Of a stretch of 64,000 nucleotides of DNA, positions 44,001-55,330 are shown piece after piece. Source of the DNA: Pagrus major (Eukaryota; Chordata; Actinopteri; Spariformes; Sparidae); NCBI RefSeq assembly GCF_040436345.1, contig NC_133227.1, positions 22,690,671 to 22,754,670 of the forward strand, given 5' to 3'. How positions within the stretch are numbered: position 1 is the stretch's first letter; each line of letters starts with the position of its first letter. Position numbers and translations under genes: made by a program. The notes beneath the pieces are model-generated. The model did no database searches, was not told the DNA's origin, and saw only the letters and a program-made list of their open reading frames with translations.

Positions 44001-47000
44001 TCCGAGTCGTAAATATGACTTGTTAGCTTGGATCAGGTCCACTAACAGAAATGGCTGGGCTTCTGAGAAGGTCAAGTGAATGGGCCCAGATCTGCTTTAG
44101 TTGTGTCAACACATGTGCGTGTCTCTCCCTTAGATAAACATCTTGGCTATAATCAGCATCACAGGTGGTGGCAGCTCTTGCACGGACTCATGGCTTGTAA
44201 CATTAGCGGTAATGTTAGCCTCCTGGTTACTGTTGTCTCTTCAGCCTCTATCAGTAAATTTCGCAGGGTTGTGTGACCAGCTGACCACAGTGCACTTTTG
44301 ACATTTTAATGCCATTTTCAGGAGAGGTGGTTTTCATTATAACACAGGCTACATTTGACTAAAGCAACAATAAATACATTTTATGTTTTTGTTTTGTTTT
44401 AAAGAGTAAAGGTTAGTATTTTGGTTCTAAATAAAATGTGCTTGTCATTGCTTATATTAGCAGATGCATTAGCATATATTAGCATTTCTTGGGCCTGCAA
44501 AGCAGCTGTGCCCAGGAAAGCTTTCCCTTCTCCCCACTTCCCTTGCTTAGATTAGTCATCGGCCAAAATACAGCTCAAGCTGGTTAAAGTATTCCAGAAT
44601 GTGACTTGGTTTTTGTTCAACTTTGCGAGCCAAGAGTCATGTAAGGTGAAATGTGCTTAATATTTAATCTAGTAAGAATGAGGTAATGGTAATGCTGAAC
44701 AGTAAAACTCTTAGCAGATGGAAGCAACATTTATCATTTGTGTAAAGAAAAACCTGTTACCAAGAGTAGAAGAAGCATGCCAAAGCCCTCAATTTCATTA
44801 TTTGCACTGAGGGCTCAAAAGTGTCTCCAGCAAACCAATACCCTCTGCTCTTTCCAGTCATCACACTGCTATCGTTCCAGATTTGTCTACAGCACGGGTT
44901 TTCAAAATCTGACACCAAGTCGAATTCTTCATCAGCAGTTTCTGTTTGCCATGTATCCATATCATCACAGGTGATAATATCCTCAGAGAGTGCAAGTCGC
45001 AAGAAACTTAAAAATATGTGTATTATGTCTGTGTTTTAAAGGTCCAGTGTGAAGGATTTAGGGGGATTCAGGAGGATCCACTGGCAGAAATGGAATATAA
45101 TATTCATATTTATGTTTTTATCAGTGTACATTCACCTGAAATCACGAAACATTGTGTTTTAGTTACCTTAAATGAGACCTTTATTTCTAGAGGAGGAAGC
45201 GGTTCTCTTCCACTGAGTCCGCCATGTTGTACCGCCATGTTTCTACAGCACCCAAGAATGTACAAACCAAACACTGGCTCTAGAGAGGGCCTTTCGCATA
45301 TTTAGCAGCCACCGTAGGGGAGGGCGAGGCAAGGGGTATTTCGTTGGTTGGTTAATCCTACGTACTTGAATGAGTTACTACTTTGAGAAAATGTCTTTTT
45401 GATGTAAGGTGGACATGGATCTCTTACTCATGTCTCTTCCTCTGTGCCCTTCTGATGTCCCTCAATCATATTATCAAACTGATTGGTATGCTGTACGTGT
45501 ACACAATATGATCAACTTGAAAGTTTGCCATTTTCAGCTGGTCTTTGTGCATGTTTTATATATAATTTTCTGGGATCTGGACCAGACTGTGCATCACTAT
45601 TTAGGGCAGACTCTAAACTAGACTGTTCTTACCTGTTGCAGCCTTGTCGCCTTCTCCAGCACTCCGCATCAAGCTTGTGTTAACCTCAGTGCAGTCTGCA
45701 ACAAGTCCGTTCGGCTGTTCCTGGCGCAGCGTAGTGTTGAATCCCCTCTGCTCCAAAGGCACCATGTTCTGTAGATTCTCATTTACTCTGCTCCACCTCT
45801 GATCCTTCCTCTCGACAACCACTCCTTCACCACCTCCTCCTGTCTGCCTCTCCCAGCCGCTGGTCTGTATCTCCAACAGGGACTGGACACTGGAATCCAA
45901 TCCTGATGAAGAGTCTGTTGCTGGCAAGGACTCCAGTCCTGGAAAACCAGGTCCAGACCTGGCAGGACGACAAGGCACTTTGCGGTTGGCTTTCTTTTTG
46001 AACCCAGTGGAGCTGCCCCTTCTGTGGTAGGGCCTCTTGGATATTCGACTTGTGGTGACTCCACTGTGTGCGATTGTGATTTTGTCTGGACTTGAATTTG
46101 AATTGTTTTTAATATGTTCAATTTGTTGATCTTGGCTAGCAGTTGTAGCCTCCCCAGGCATCACTAAGGGTTCCTCCTTAACATGTGCACTGGGTGGCCC
46201 AATTTCCAGTTCTAAGGGAGTCCCATCCCGCTCTCTAGTGTCATGCAAGTCCTTCAGCATCATAAGAAAAGTGCTGAACTTGTAGTTGGTGTCTGCTTTG
46301 AAAGAGATGGGTTTACCATCACCCTCATTTGTCAGGGACTGGAAGGATACCTCCTCCACGTTTTTAAAGGCATTCATAAAAGAAAATGGCGAGGAAGGTG
46401 ATGATGAGGAGCATATGTCAGAGGAGTGATCTTCATTCTTTGCTTTTACCCGAGAAGTGAGGGGTATGAAGTCCATTGGTGGGGTTGAGGATATCGAGAG
46501 GTCCTCATCTTCGCTCTTGACTTCAGCTTCAAAGTCAGCGGAATCAGAAAATACCAAGGGAGAGGTGCTACAGCTAGAAGAAGTGTCCTGATCATACTTG
46601 CCATTGTCTTTACAGGGAGATTTAAGAGATTTTATTTTAGTGCAACTTTCCCGTTTGGCCTCAGGATTCCAAGTGGAGTTACGTGCATTGTTGCACGTAA
46701 GGTTCTCAGCTTTTCTGTGCGGATTCAAGAGGTCTTTCTGTTCAGCCTCCTTTCGCACTCTTTCACGCTTCTTCTGTTCCGCCTCCTGCATGGCCTTCAA
46801 GGCTCTGGTCATCAGCCGATTGCTGGCTGGGAGGTGGGCAGGCTGCTCGGGTAGTCGGATTTTATTCACTTTATCTGGAACTTGCTTTGATTTGTGGAGA
46901 ACTTTCTTGGATTTCTCAGAAGACAGGCCTTCGGGTACATGCGCCTTCCTACATTCTGAATTCCCATGCCGGTGAGAGGGCGAAGGAGTCGTATTAAAAA

Positions 47001-50000
47001 CTGTACTAGTGGTAATTTTTTGCTGTGAGCTACCAAACTGATCAGAAGAAATGCTTGCTACTTTGGAGTCAGAAGTCGTCTTACCTTCTGGCTGGTCTGA
47101 TTGGTTAGAGGATGAGTTAGCCACCTTGCTTGGGTTCACATTTAAAACAGGTATCCTTTCTGATTCCAGGCTACCCAACTCACTGGAGGCAACGATGGTT
47201 TTCCCTTGTGTTGATTCCGACGAGAGACGAAGAATACCAGTCCCACCACTTGCTTTTAACTTCTTAACTGAGAGCTTTATGGGTTCTGAACTGGCTTCTT
47301 TATCTATGGAGACACGTGCCTTGCTGTCCAAGCAATCCAATTGTTTAGAGGACATTTTAGAAGCATTAGTATCTTGTGTTTTTTCATTCTTTGTAGATCC
47401 AGGTTGGTCAGTGGTACTGGAGTTTAGGAACTTCTTTCCCTTAATGTCCTTGCGTATTAATTTGACAAAGGGCAGCCTACACTTAGAGACAAGACTTGTT
47501 TGCTTTTCCGGCCTTGCTAATTGGTCAGTAGTGGATGCTAGATACTTACTTTCTTTTTTTTCCGCTTTGTCCAGAATCCTGTCAATTACATCAACCTTTT
47601 TATTAGCTCTCATGTCGGAATTTTCCTTTCGACTGACACTCTCTGAAAACCTGGACTGGTCATTGACGTTGACTGTCGTGCTGGGCTCTAAAGCCTTTTT
47701 AACCTCTGAGCTACCTAACTGGTCAGACGCTGTGCCCATCACAGTGTCAGTTGTGTTGCTGATTGTATGTCTACCCTTTGAATACCCACACCTGTCAGAG
47801 GGCACAGCAGCCTCAACAGAGACCAGGGACTTCTGCTTGTCTGACGATCCTGACTGGTCAGTGGGACAGCCAGTTGTACCAAAAGACCTATTAGCAACTG
47901 AGCTGTTTTTACACTTCAAATGTCCCGACTCTTCAGATGCCAGAACTGTTTCAGCAGATACCAGAGTCTTATGTTTGTCTGACAACCCTGACTGGTCACT
48001 GGGCCCACCACTAGAGGAGGAGGCACCAGGAACCAGTGTCTTCTTACTTACTACAGATGAGTTCTTCTTCTTACAGGACACCTTACTAAAGAGAGTGCGG
48101 TCTGGCATCGGACTGGTTGTTTTAGGTCGTCTGTCTTTGCCTGATTTACTGAACCAAAGACCAGTCTGAATCTCTGGCTGCTTCTTCACCTCTTTGACAA
48201 CTGTGACGGATGGCTGAGTTGTTACTACCTTGGACTGACGTTCCAGCGCTTTAGGACACAAAATCTTCGGGACTGAGTCGAGGTCAGAATATGGGCACTC
48301 TCCATTGTCTCTATCAGACTGATCAGGGTTACTATGCAAAGTCTTTTTAGAGTGTTTACTATTCACATCCTTTGACGATTTACTTGGTTTCTTCTTGCCA
48401 GATGATTTCTTTAAAGTGCTTGGCTTTGCTGGAGTTGTTATTGGTGATAACACTTCAGGGGATGAAATGGACCCATTTGTCAAGTGTGATGTCTCAGGAC
48501 AGGTTGGTGAAGAAGGAGGAGGGAAGATTGGATCAGCCTTGTTTACTCTCTCCGGTGTGGAATTGCCATGGAAGGCATCATCTATGGATGATGGAATGAA
48601 TGAAGCCATTTTGGATCTCTCTGGGAGAACAGATTCAGCTTCTGCCACGCTGGATTTCCAAGAGTTCTGAAAGCGCTTTGGAATCTGCGGAAAAAGACAA
48701 ACACATTAGTTTACCGACAAATTTGCTCAAAATCACCATTGCAACTTCAGTAATTGCTGAACAAGGATGTTTTAAAGAGAAAGAACTACATTTTGTTGTT
48801 GTTTGTTGTTGCGTGCAAACTTTCTTTTATTGTCCAACATGATGATCACCCAGCAATGATGATTTCACTTTTTATTAAGGCATGCAAGTAGCAACTCAGA
48901 AAATTCTCAAAAAACTCAGTCTTAAAATATTAATTACAGTGTATTTGTGGTTCTGCTCCTTTTGCTTCCCCCTCCGGCGCAGCAGGGGGAGCTGTTCGAA
49001 TTCAAACCCTCCGTGAAAAGTGTGAGTTGATTTTTCTTCCACCCAGATTTGCTCCACAGGCTCCCCAAAGGTCCTGACATGGTAGAGCCGACCGGGCCGC
49101 TCGCTGGGCTCTGAGACAACAACAGACATCAGCCTCAATCTCATGAGACACAAATTAAAACCACATCATCCTGCACAGGAAGTAGAGGAAACCATCAGCT
49201 CAGCTTTAACATGCCAGAAAACAGAACTCTCTGACTGCATCACTGCTAATCATCAGCTGATAAGAGGACTGTAGTGTGCATTTGTTGTTACAGTAAATGT
49301 ATATATGATTTATTAGTGCTAGAAAATCTGCAAAACTGAAACTTAAAGGGTAACTCCACCAATTTTACACATATAAGTGTTTACAGGTCCACTGCATAGG
49401 TGAAAAAAGTAGTATAAAGCCTTTTGTGGCTCCAGAGGATGTTGCATGTGATCTGGTAAATTACTACTAGTGATGTCACTCAGTGGCTAAGTTGAATTGT
49501 GATATCTCTGGTTCTGCTATATCAATTTTGATCATTTGTTTTTAAACAGTCCACAATGAGTCCACCACTGCTAGACCAGTGGAAAGCTTTTCAAAACCTG
49601 GCACCTACATTACCCACAAGGCAATTTGAAAAAAGGGTTTATACTACTTTTTTCACATATGCAGTAGTACCCCCCAAGACCTATAAACACATGGTAGTTA
49701 CCCTTTAAATTCACAATACCAACACATTTAACTCAACTCGCTGAGACATAAGGATAATCCAAGAAAAGATAATAATTGTGTGACTAGACTTTTAAACTAT
49801 TATCTAATTTGCTAACGTTTTGAAAACTTTTCTGTCATGATGGTTCTCTCCACTTGGTAAACTGACCTAAAGCAGTATATGTCATGTCAGTAATGGCATG
49901 TTTTACTAAATGAAACAGTTTACAACATAATAACTACACATTTTTACAGGTCTTTTCTCAACATGCTATCTTATGTCCCAATTCATTTTCTCAAACACTG

Positions 50001-53000
50001 TTTTAATCAGCTTCTTAAAGTACTGTTAATCAAAATTTATGATACAAGGCAGCTCTGCCATTATCATTTGGGGATGTCAATTAACTGATGAACAAAATAA
50101 TCCTTTTGAGCATATCTCACTGCTGAAAGCAACAGGTAAGTCAGTTCCAGTCCCACCTTTCACTCTGTGATAGATTCCCTCTACGGGGTCAACGATCACC
50201 TCACAGGGCCACCATGGTCTTCGGTTGAACTTTGCCCAAATAACTTCACCCTCTAAAAACTTCACTGGCGGCAAAGACTTTTTCTTGAGGCTGTTCTGCT
50301 GTTGACAACATAACAATGGAGAAAAAACTGCAATGAGACGTATGAAAATGAGTGGTAAGACGACGTCTGACTCCAATGTAACAAGCATTTCTTCTGATCA
50401 GTTTGGTAGCTCAGTGGATTTGTTTTACCCTGCTTGACCTGCCAAGGCTTCGCTTAGTGTTTGCCTGAGCTATTATGGCATGAAATGTGAACCTGTGATT
50501 AAAATTCAATCAGTATCTCCTCACCCCCATGCCCGTGGAAATTTGGGTGAAGTTTCGTAGTCCACAAAACATTTCTGGAGCTTCACAGCAAAACAGCACT
50601 TCAGCTTTCTCCTAAACAAGTGAAGTAGTTGGGGACTACAAAAACATTAAATGGCTCCCGACAGCTTTTCCAGCGTAATCCAAGTCTCTAGAAATCCCAA
50701 GATCCCAAATTGATTCGACAAGTTGTTACCGAGTCCAGTTTTAAAGCTGAAATCTTCGCTGTAGCTCCTACGCTAAAAGCGTTAGTGTGCAGCCCGTCTG
50801 AAGCTAGGGCACAAGTTTTTCCATGCATCGAGTGTGTTAATGATAATGTCTTTTCAAATCTATTTGAGATCTCAGCACTTAAGGACACTTAGGACAAGCT
50901 TTATGGAGCCATTTAAGGTTTTTATTGTTGTTTTTTTACACAAGTCCCCATCTACTTCAGTTGTTTAGGAGAATGCTGCAACTCTGTTTTGCTGTGAAGC
51001 TCCAGAAATGTTTTATTGACTACAAAACTTCACTTGACTTTCCATCAGCATTGGGCTGAGTAGATAATGACTGAATTTCCTTTAATAGCTTTCTGCATTC
51101 AGAGCTGAATAGTGTGATTGAAAGCAATTTAGATTGTCTTTTGAAATGAAAATTCACGCTCCGATACTTTGGCTTGCTTTTCATCACAAAGTTTTACTTG
51201 ACTGAACAGAACAAAGACAAAATGTGAACCGTTGTTTGCTTAAAATCATCTGCTCTTGGTATTCCTAAATTGAATCTTTTATCACATTTGTGGGTGTGCA
51301 GTTTATTCACACATATAAAACTGCGTGAAAATGAAAAGGCCTGTCGCTTTTTATGCTCTGTCCATAATGAGTCAAAGCCTTCAGTTTCTGACCGACAATG
51401 TTCTCTTGGGTCTTTTTATAAGCTCTAATTTTAGCTTGTCTTCTCTTGATCCAGAACAGGATTCCAACCACAACACAAATCACTGCAAAAAAAAATATAT
51501 CACAACTCGGCACCACTACTATATCCTTTGTGTAAATGGGAGTATCGGCTCACAGCAGGTTGAGTGGACTGGTGGGATACATGAGCAGGCCTGAGTTATG
51601 ACTGGCATGTAGCAGGAACAGCCAGAGGGGTGACACTGGCTGTTAGCTATGATGTAACCCATGCTGGAGCATTTTAAAGGAATAGTTCAACATTGGGATA
51701 TATGTTTATTTATAAATGTTCGCTCTTATATCTGTCTGTTAAATATGAAGCAACAGCTAATAGTCAATTAGCTCATCTTAGTATTAAAACAGGAAGCAGG
51801 AAACAAGGGGAATCATGCTAAACATTCAGGTACTACAGTCCCCATGATTTCTGGAGGGATGTAAACAGGTATAATTTTGCCATGGAGTCAGTTAGCTGTG
51901 GCTACAACATCAGCCCCTATTCATTATCCTATATCTGTTTAAAGTATGTCCAATTATCTATTAGCAGTTCCTGTTTGCATTGTATGGATGAGACACTGAG
52001 AAATCTTAAAATTGGGACGATTCTCAAGCCAGTTCTGGAGTTATAGGCGCATCTTTTTCTACTATTTCTAATTAGATTAATGGACATTTATTAGCAATGG
52101 ACATTTGATAATATAATATCATCAGGAAGTGTAGATTACACTGAACCTACAATCATGTGTATCATGTCTGTGTACTCAGATTTAACAGTTATGGCTCTGA
52201 GAACTTGTTGATTTTTGACACAAATTGTTGCAAATGGTTTTTCTGTACATGAAAAGGTATAATTTGTAGAATCTGGCCAGAAGTAGCTCCAAAAACATAG
52301 GGGGCATCGTATCACCATAGTAACTGACAACTGCTGCTCTTTGCTAGACGTCCTGGGCTGTAGCTAGCTACCGTTAGCTAATTAGCTCATGGCTCAGTTA
52401 GCCATGGAGCCAGCGGACCAAGACTTTGTCTAGACTGGAATCTCAGATCACGGGGGACGTCATCAATGGGAGGTGGGGCCCAGCTCAACTGGGGTTAGCA
52501 GCCTGAGAGTGAACGTGGTTGGACACCAGACTGGGGCTGAACACAGCCAGTCTGAAGACAGGGGATACAATACAGAGGTGATTGACCGTGGATCTGGACT
52601 ATGACTTCGGGGACGAGGAGACACAGCAGGTAGGGACACGAGAGGCGTGGATTGGTAGAGGAGAGTCGGGCATCAGCAGCCAGAATATCTTCACATCTTA
52701 CTCTGTGAATTGGGGATTTATTTCAACCAAACCACTCGTTTATGTCGAGTTTGGGTGTGTTTATGAGTTAACACGGCAATTAAACTCATCTTTGTTTGGT
52801 TAAACAGAGAAATTTGAATTTTTAAAGTAAAATTCTGGCCATATCTTACAAATTGCTCCTTTAAGGGTTTCCATGAGCAGCCACTGCTACATCTACAACT
52901 GCTGACCATGAAGACGAGCAGGCCGAATCCTGCAAATCCACAATAATTAACTTCCTGACAGTTTGAAACCCTCTGGAGTAGGTGAACCTTGTCCTCTTTG

Positions 53001-54188
53001 AAAACAGAAGACAGTCAAGTTTTATCAACGACAGAGTTTACAGTCGTGGAGCTGTGTCTTGTGTGCGCCCATCCATTATTTACAATGACCCCCGTTCTGT
53101 AATGACAGGTTAGAGTGAGGTGTTGTATGAGTTGTATGAGAAGGTATTCCAGCACCACAACAAATACTTTCTAATCAGGTGAGTGTCAGTCCTCCTTTAA
53201 GGCCAATTTTGGAATTTTACTATTATGTCTCTCTCTAGACCAGAAAATAAAGCTGTTGCTATTGTTGAAAAACTGAAAAGCCTCTTGTGGCAAGTTAACT
53301 GAGGGTAATAAGGGTAAAACTTGCCATTGAATGCCTTAAGGAACTATCCCCGAGCAGGAACAGCTCGGTGTCGCTGTCCCACTCGTCATCTGAGCCGTCC
53401 CAGTATCTCCTGCGCTGACCCGAGGACTGGGACCGGGTGACCACCTTTGCTGACGACAGAGTAGCCTTTGAGTCCGAGTTTAAGCCTCCAGGAGTGGACT
53501 GAAGAACGTTCCTGGTCGTCTCGTCTTTGTCCTGCAAGCCTCCGGCAGGTGACACAGTCTCCCGGTCTTCATCGTCGTCCTCAAACAAAGAGGATTCAAA
53601 GTGGAGGAAGCCGTTAGCGAAGGGGCTGTTGCTGTCGAGAGAGAAGGCCGGGCTAGGCGGTCCTGAGAAACAACTTTCCGTCTTTTTCTCTGAGACGACA
53701 GGATCGCTCCGATTGGTCGTCGGCGCGTCTCGACTTCTAGCTAGTTTTTGTCCAGCAGGAGATTTACCAAAACTCTCCTCCCTGCTTGTGTTCTTGGTGC
53801 CAGAGTAATCACTGCTAGTGCAATCAGCCCAGGAGTCCCTCTCCCTCTCCGTCTCCTTCCCCCTCTCCTTCTTATTCACCCCCCACTCCCAGCTCCTCTC
53901 TGGCTCCCTCAGAGGCAGCACCAGGTCGGGCTGGCTCACCATGGTGGTGAGATGTTGCAGCCTCCTGAGAGGACTGTAGGAGGACGAAGAGGAGGAAGAG
54001 GAGTGGTCCGCTTGTGCAAATCCGTAGACAGATGCATGCTTGTAGGTGGAGGCGGCAGACATGGTTAGGCCGATCCTGTGGTCATTGTGTCTGGAGGAGC
54101 AGGAGTGAGTGGAGAGGTCACGGCCGGAGGTCAAAGGGCAGCTGGACTGATGAGTCTCCCTGCCGGGGCCTGTGTAAGGCCCACTCAT
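33948..54188 (-). CDS. nsd1: Histone H3K36 methyltransferase NSD1, 23 coding exons
   Basis: Nuclear enzyme that mono- and dimethylates histone H3 Lys36. Exons: 54188-53325, 50298-50157, 49110-48938, 48684-45633, 43381-43269, 43138-42883, 42507-42407, 42069-42027, 41739-41480, 40540-40403, 40037-39914, 39648-39448, 39353-39174, 38873-38717, 38517-38312, 37524-37412, 37160-37014, 36912-36790, 36702-36586, 35505-35364, 35257-35151, 35056-34855, 34663-33948. All phases agree, summing to 7,677 nt (2,558 residues plus stop; human NSD1 has 2,696). Domain order: PWWP1 (about 300-390), a long disordered region, PHD fingers (about 1710-1925), PWWP2 (1930-2000), AWS (2055-2105), SET (2107-2225), post-SET, C-terminal PHD/C5HCH (about 2280-2360), acidic tail. 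The PHD-PWWP2-SET part is nearly identical to mammalian NSD1, unlike NSD2 or NSD3. Only the first exon's donor departs from GT. Rab24 adjacency supports NSD1. Confidence 0.96.
35151..37160 (-). CDS. nsd1: nsd1 exons for AWS, SET and post-SET (catalytic core)
   Basis: Five exons (37160-37014, 36912-36790, 36702-36586, 35505-35364, 35257-35151). The AWS cysteines ([20 protein letters not shown]) hold the zinc cluster. The SET core has GWGLR for S-adenosylmethionine, [12 protein letters not shown], the [16 protein letters not shown] pseudoknot motif and the catalytic Tyr in [11 protein letters not shown]. The post-[16 protein letters not shown] completes the third zinc site. All catalytic residues appear intact. 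Between the third and fourth exons a roughly 235-bp pentanucleotide satellite occupies the intron. Confidence 0.96.
35922..36156. repeat. Pentanucleotide satellite (ATCGT/ATCAT)n
   Basis: About 235 bp of degenerate five-base units (TATCG and TATCA variants) inside an nsd1 SET-region intron. Reading frames through it give only Ser-Tyr-His-Ile-Val runs and are not genes. Confidence 0.95.
38312..40540 (-). CDS. nsd1: nsd1 exons for PHD fingers and second PWWP
   Basis: Six exons (40540-40403 to 38517-38312). Cys/His pairs of the tandem PHD fingers are complete: [50 protein letters not shown] and [19 protein letters not shown]. They are followed by the second PWWP, which starts VKVGRYRWWPAEV and includes [18 protein letters not shown]. 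In mammals these fingers bind chromatin marks and cofactors, and are frequent sites of Sotos syndrome mutations. Exon borders at 38873 and 38517 split the domains exactly as in mammals. Confidence 0.95.
45036..45345 (+). repeat. Teleost repeat with TTAAAGGTCCAGTGTG end, truncated
   Basis: The left end TTTAAAGGTCCAGTGTGAAG followed by GATTTAGGGGGAT is a very common start of a fish interspersed element. The expected matching right end (CACTGGACCTTTAA) is not seen, so the 3' end is lost or diverged. It lies in the nsd1 intron just 3' of the giant exon. Confidence 0.65.
45633..48684 (-). CDS. nsd1: nsd1 giant exon (residues about 394-1410)
   Basis: A single 3,052-nt open exon, the counterpart of the large internal exon of mammalian NSD1. 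It begins [17 protein letters not shown] (human VPQKILSKWEASVGLAE). Near its 3' third it keeps [19 protein letters not shown], matching human DYKFSTLLMMLKDMHDSKT, probably a short functional motif. It is otherwise low in conservation and rich in Ser, Lys and Asp/Glu, hence disordered. Between about 47,030 and 48,020 it contains a degenerate repeat built on T/S-D-Q-x-G-S-S and spaced about 45 residues apart, which I do not recognise from human NSD1. A Lys/Arg-rich stretch ([17 protein letters not shown]) lies near its end. Confidence 0.93.
48938..50298 (-). CDS. nsd1: nsd1 exons for the N-terminal PWWP domain
   Basis: Two exons (50298-50157 and 49110-48938) encode the first PWWP domain: [19 protein letters not shown], then [16 protein letters not shown] and the conserved [17 protein letters not shown] domains read methylated H3K36 and DNA. 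The acceptor of the first exon is a tandem CAG-CAG, so one Gln may be optional. The 1-kb intron between them carries the inverted-repeat element 49343-49708. Confidence 0.93.
49343..49708. repeat. Long-TIR element in the nsd1 PWWP intron
   Basis: The left end TTAAAGGGTAACTCCACC is matched by a right end whose reverse complement is TTAAAGGGTAACTACCATG. The inverted similarity extends inward (TGAAAAAAGTAGTATAAA on one side, its reverse complement on the other), so most of the 366 bp can fold back. Confidence 0.85.
50501..51083. repeat. Foldback element with TIRs of about 190 bp
   Basis: CATTTCTGGAGCTTCACAGC and flanking DNA on the left recur inverted on the right (GCTGTGAAGCTCCAGAAATG). Similarity runs from the ends (TTCAATCAGTATCTCC / its counterpart near 51070) to the TTAAATGGCTCC words on each side. 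No ORF of note. It is related to the short element at 15392-15582. Confidence 0.8.
52253..52864. repeat. TIR element of about 610 bp in nsd1 intron 1
   Basis: The left end AAAGGTATAATTTGTAGAAT and the right end, reverse complement AAAGGAGCAATTTGTAAGAT, share about 30 bp of imperfect inverted repeat followed by TGGCCAGAA on both sides. Non-coding. A repeat piece with GGAATAGTTCAACATTGGG (about 51676-51960) lies just before it. Confidence 0.7.
53325..54188 (-). CDS. nsd1: nsd1 first coding exon (residues 1-288)
   Basis: Holds the start ATG (54188-54186, A at -3). It is weakly conserved apart from [14 protein letters not shown] and NGFLHFES, which match human YIPLRRLQDLASMI and NGFLHFEN, confirming that this is the NSD1 N-terminus. 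It is rich in Ser and charged residues and likely disordered. The acceptor upstream of the ATG is TTTCAG at 54206. The only donor that keeps phase with the PWWP exon is a GC donor (ATG|GCAAGT, 53324-53319), because every GT nearby would shift the frame. A missed small exon between 53.3 and 50.3 kb is the alternative. Confidence 0.85.
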
Positions 54189-54204
54189 GCTGGCATGATT
54201 CCTC

Positions 54205-55330
54205 CCTGAAACATGAGCAGAAAATGATCAGTGTGGAGCCAAAATGATTTGAGATCAGAATATCAAAGTTTGGATTATTACAAAACACAAAAATGCACAT
54301 TTTCCTACATTACGCCTCGTTATAATATGCCTGTGGGTCTGCAGAGGTCAGCTGTGATTTTATTATATTTTCTATCACCCTACCATGTCAATGCTGTGAG
54401 GAATTACACGTTGTCGTTTTTGGGTTTTTGCATTGCATCGTCCCACAATCGGTCACAACATTGCTGCAGCTTATCTAAAGTTGTCCCGGGCAGCTGGTAA
54501 TGAGGTATTTTTTCAAAGTGTCAAGGCGAAAGGCGAAGCTCAGGCATCAAATCCGTGCACACAACAACAATCCATCTTCGCATGATGTCAAATAAAACGT
54601 AAACAGACTCACGGATGTCGAGCGGATCGACCTAATGTGACATGTTTTTTTGGGGGGGGGGGGGGGGAAGAGACTCTGCGCAAACACCGCAGCCTCGCTG
54701 TAAAGCCTCTGGTGAAAGATTATCGCGATATGATGAAAATGACATCAAGTACGATAAGGTCAGCCGCCTGTAAACTCACACACATGCATGCAGCACACAC
54801 ACACATTAAAGCCGGAGAGATGATTACAGCGCGTCACGTCAAAATCCACCGGATGGAAACACGCCGGCGCTGTGACCACCAACTGGAATTAAAATGGACC
54901 CGCTCGTGCGCGCGCGTGTGCATGGGGTGCGTGTGTATGTAGGTGTGTGCAACTGCATGTGTGTGTGTGTGTGTCGCTTCTTTTTTTTCTTTAACAGTGG
55001 CTCCGTGATTTGCACGAAAAACGCATGAACGCAACACAACACGAGACGGCGACGCAAAAAACAAGTTCACCTCCACACACTGACACGCACACGGACGCAC
55101 GCACACACACACACTTCCACAGGCTTCCCTTCCCCGACGGATGCCAGGCTATGTGCATCAAACAGCAAAAATCACGCACAAAACGCACAATGACACGGGA
55201 TCTGTCGCGAGAATCTTACCATTCCGGTGTCGGCCACCGCGAACGTGACCCTCAACCCGCTCATTTTGGCGTTTAAATGTGCCAATTTCCAATTTTTTGA
55301 AAGCGGATGAGGAGAGTCCCAGCGGCAATA
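54205..55330 (-). promoter_or_regulatory. nsd1 5' leader: probable non-coding exon, intron and promoter edge
   Basis: A good donor GGAATG|GTAAGA ends a probable first exon at 55220. Its acceptor partner is TTTCAG|GGAGG at 54205, 17 nt before the start codon. The spliced leader would contain an ATG at 55264 and another at 54196, both in the frame that stops at the TGA overlapping the nsd1 ATG. The region is CpG-rich, with TCGCGAGA at 55205-55212. A run of 16 G (54652-54667) and (TG)n/(CA)n tracts sit in the intron. No transcript evidence is available here. Confidence 0.5.
54652..54667. repeat. Homopolymer of 16 G
   Basis: Preceded by a T-run. A likely polymorphic or sequencing-sensitive tract in the nsd1 leader intron. 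Confidence 0.9.

Noticed and set aside
47051-48169. 372-codon plus-strand ORF
   Set aside because: It is exactly antisense to the nsd1 giant exon, which is confirmed by flanking splice phases and conserved motifs. The ORF follows from the repeat composition of that exon.
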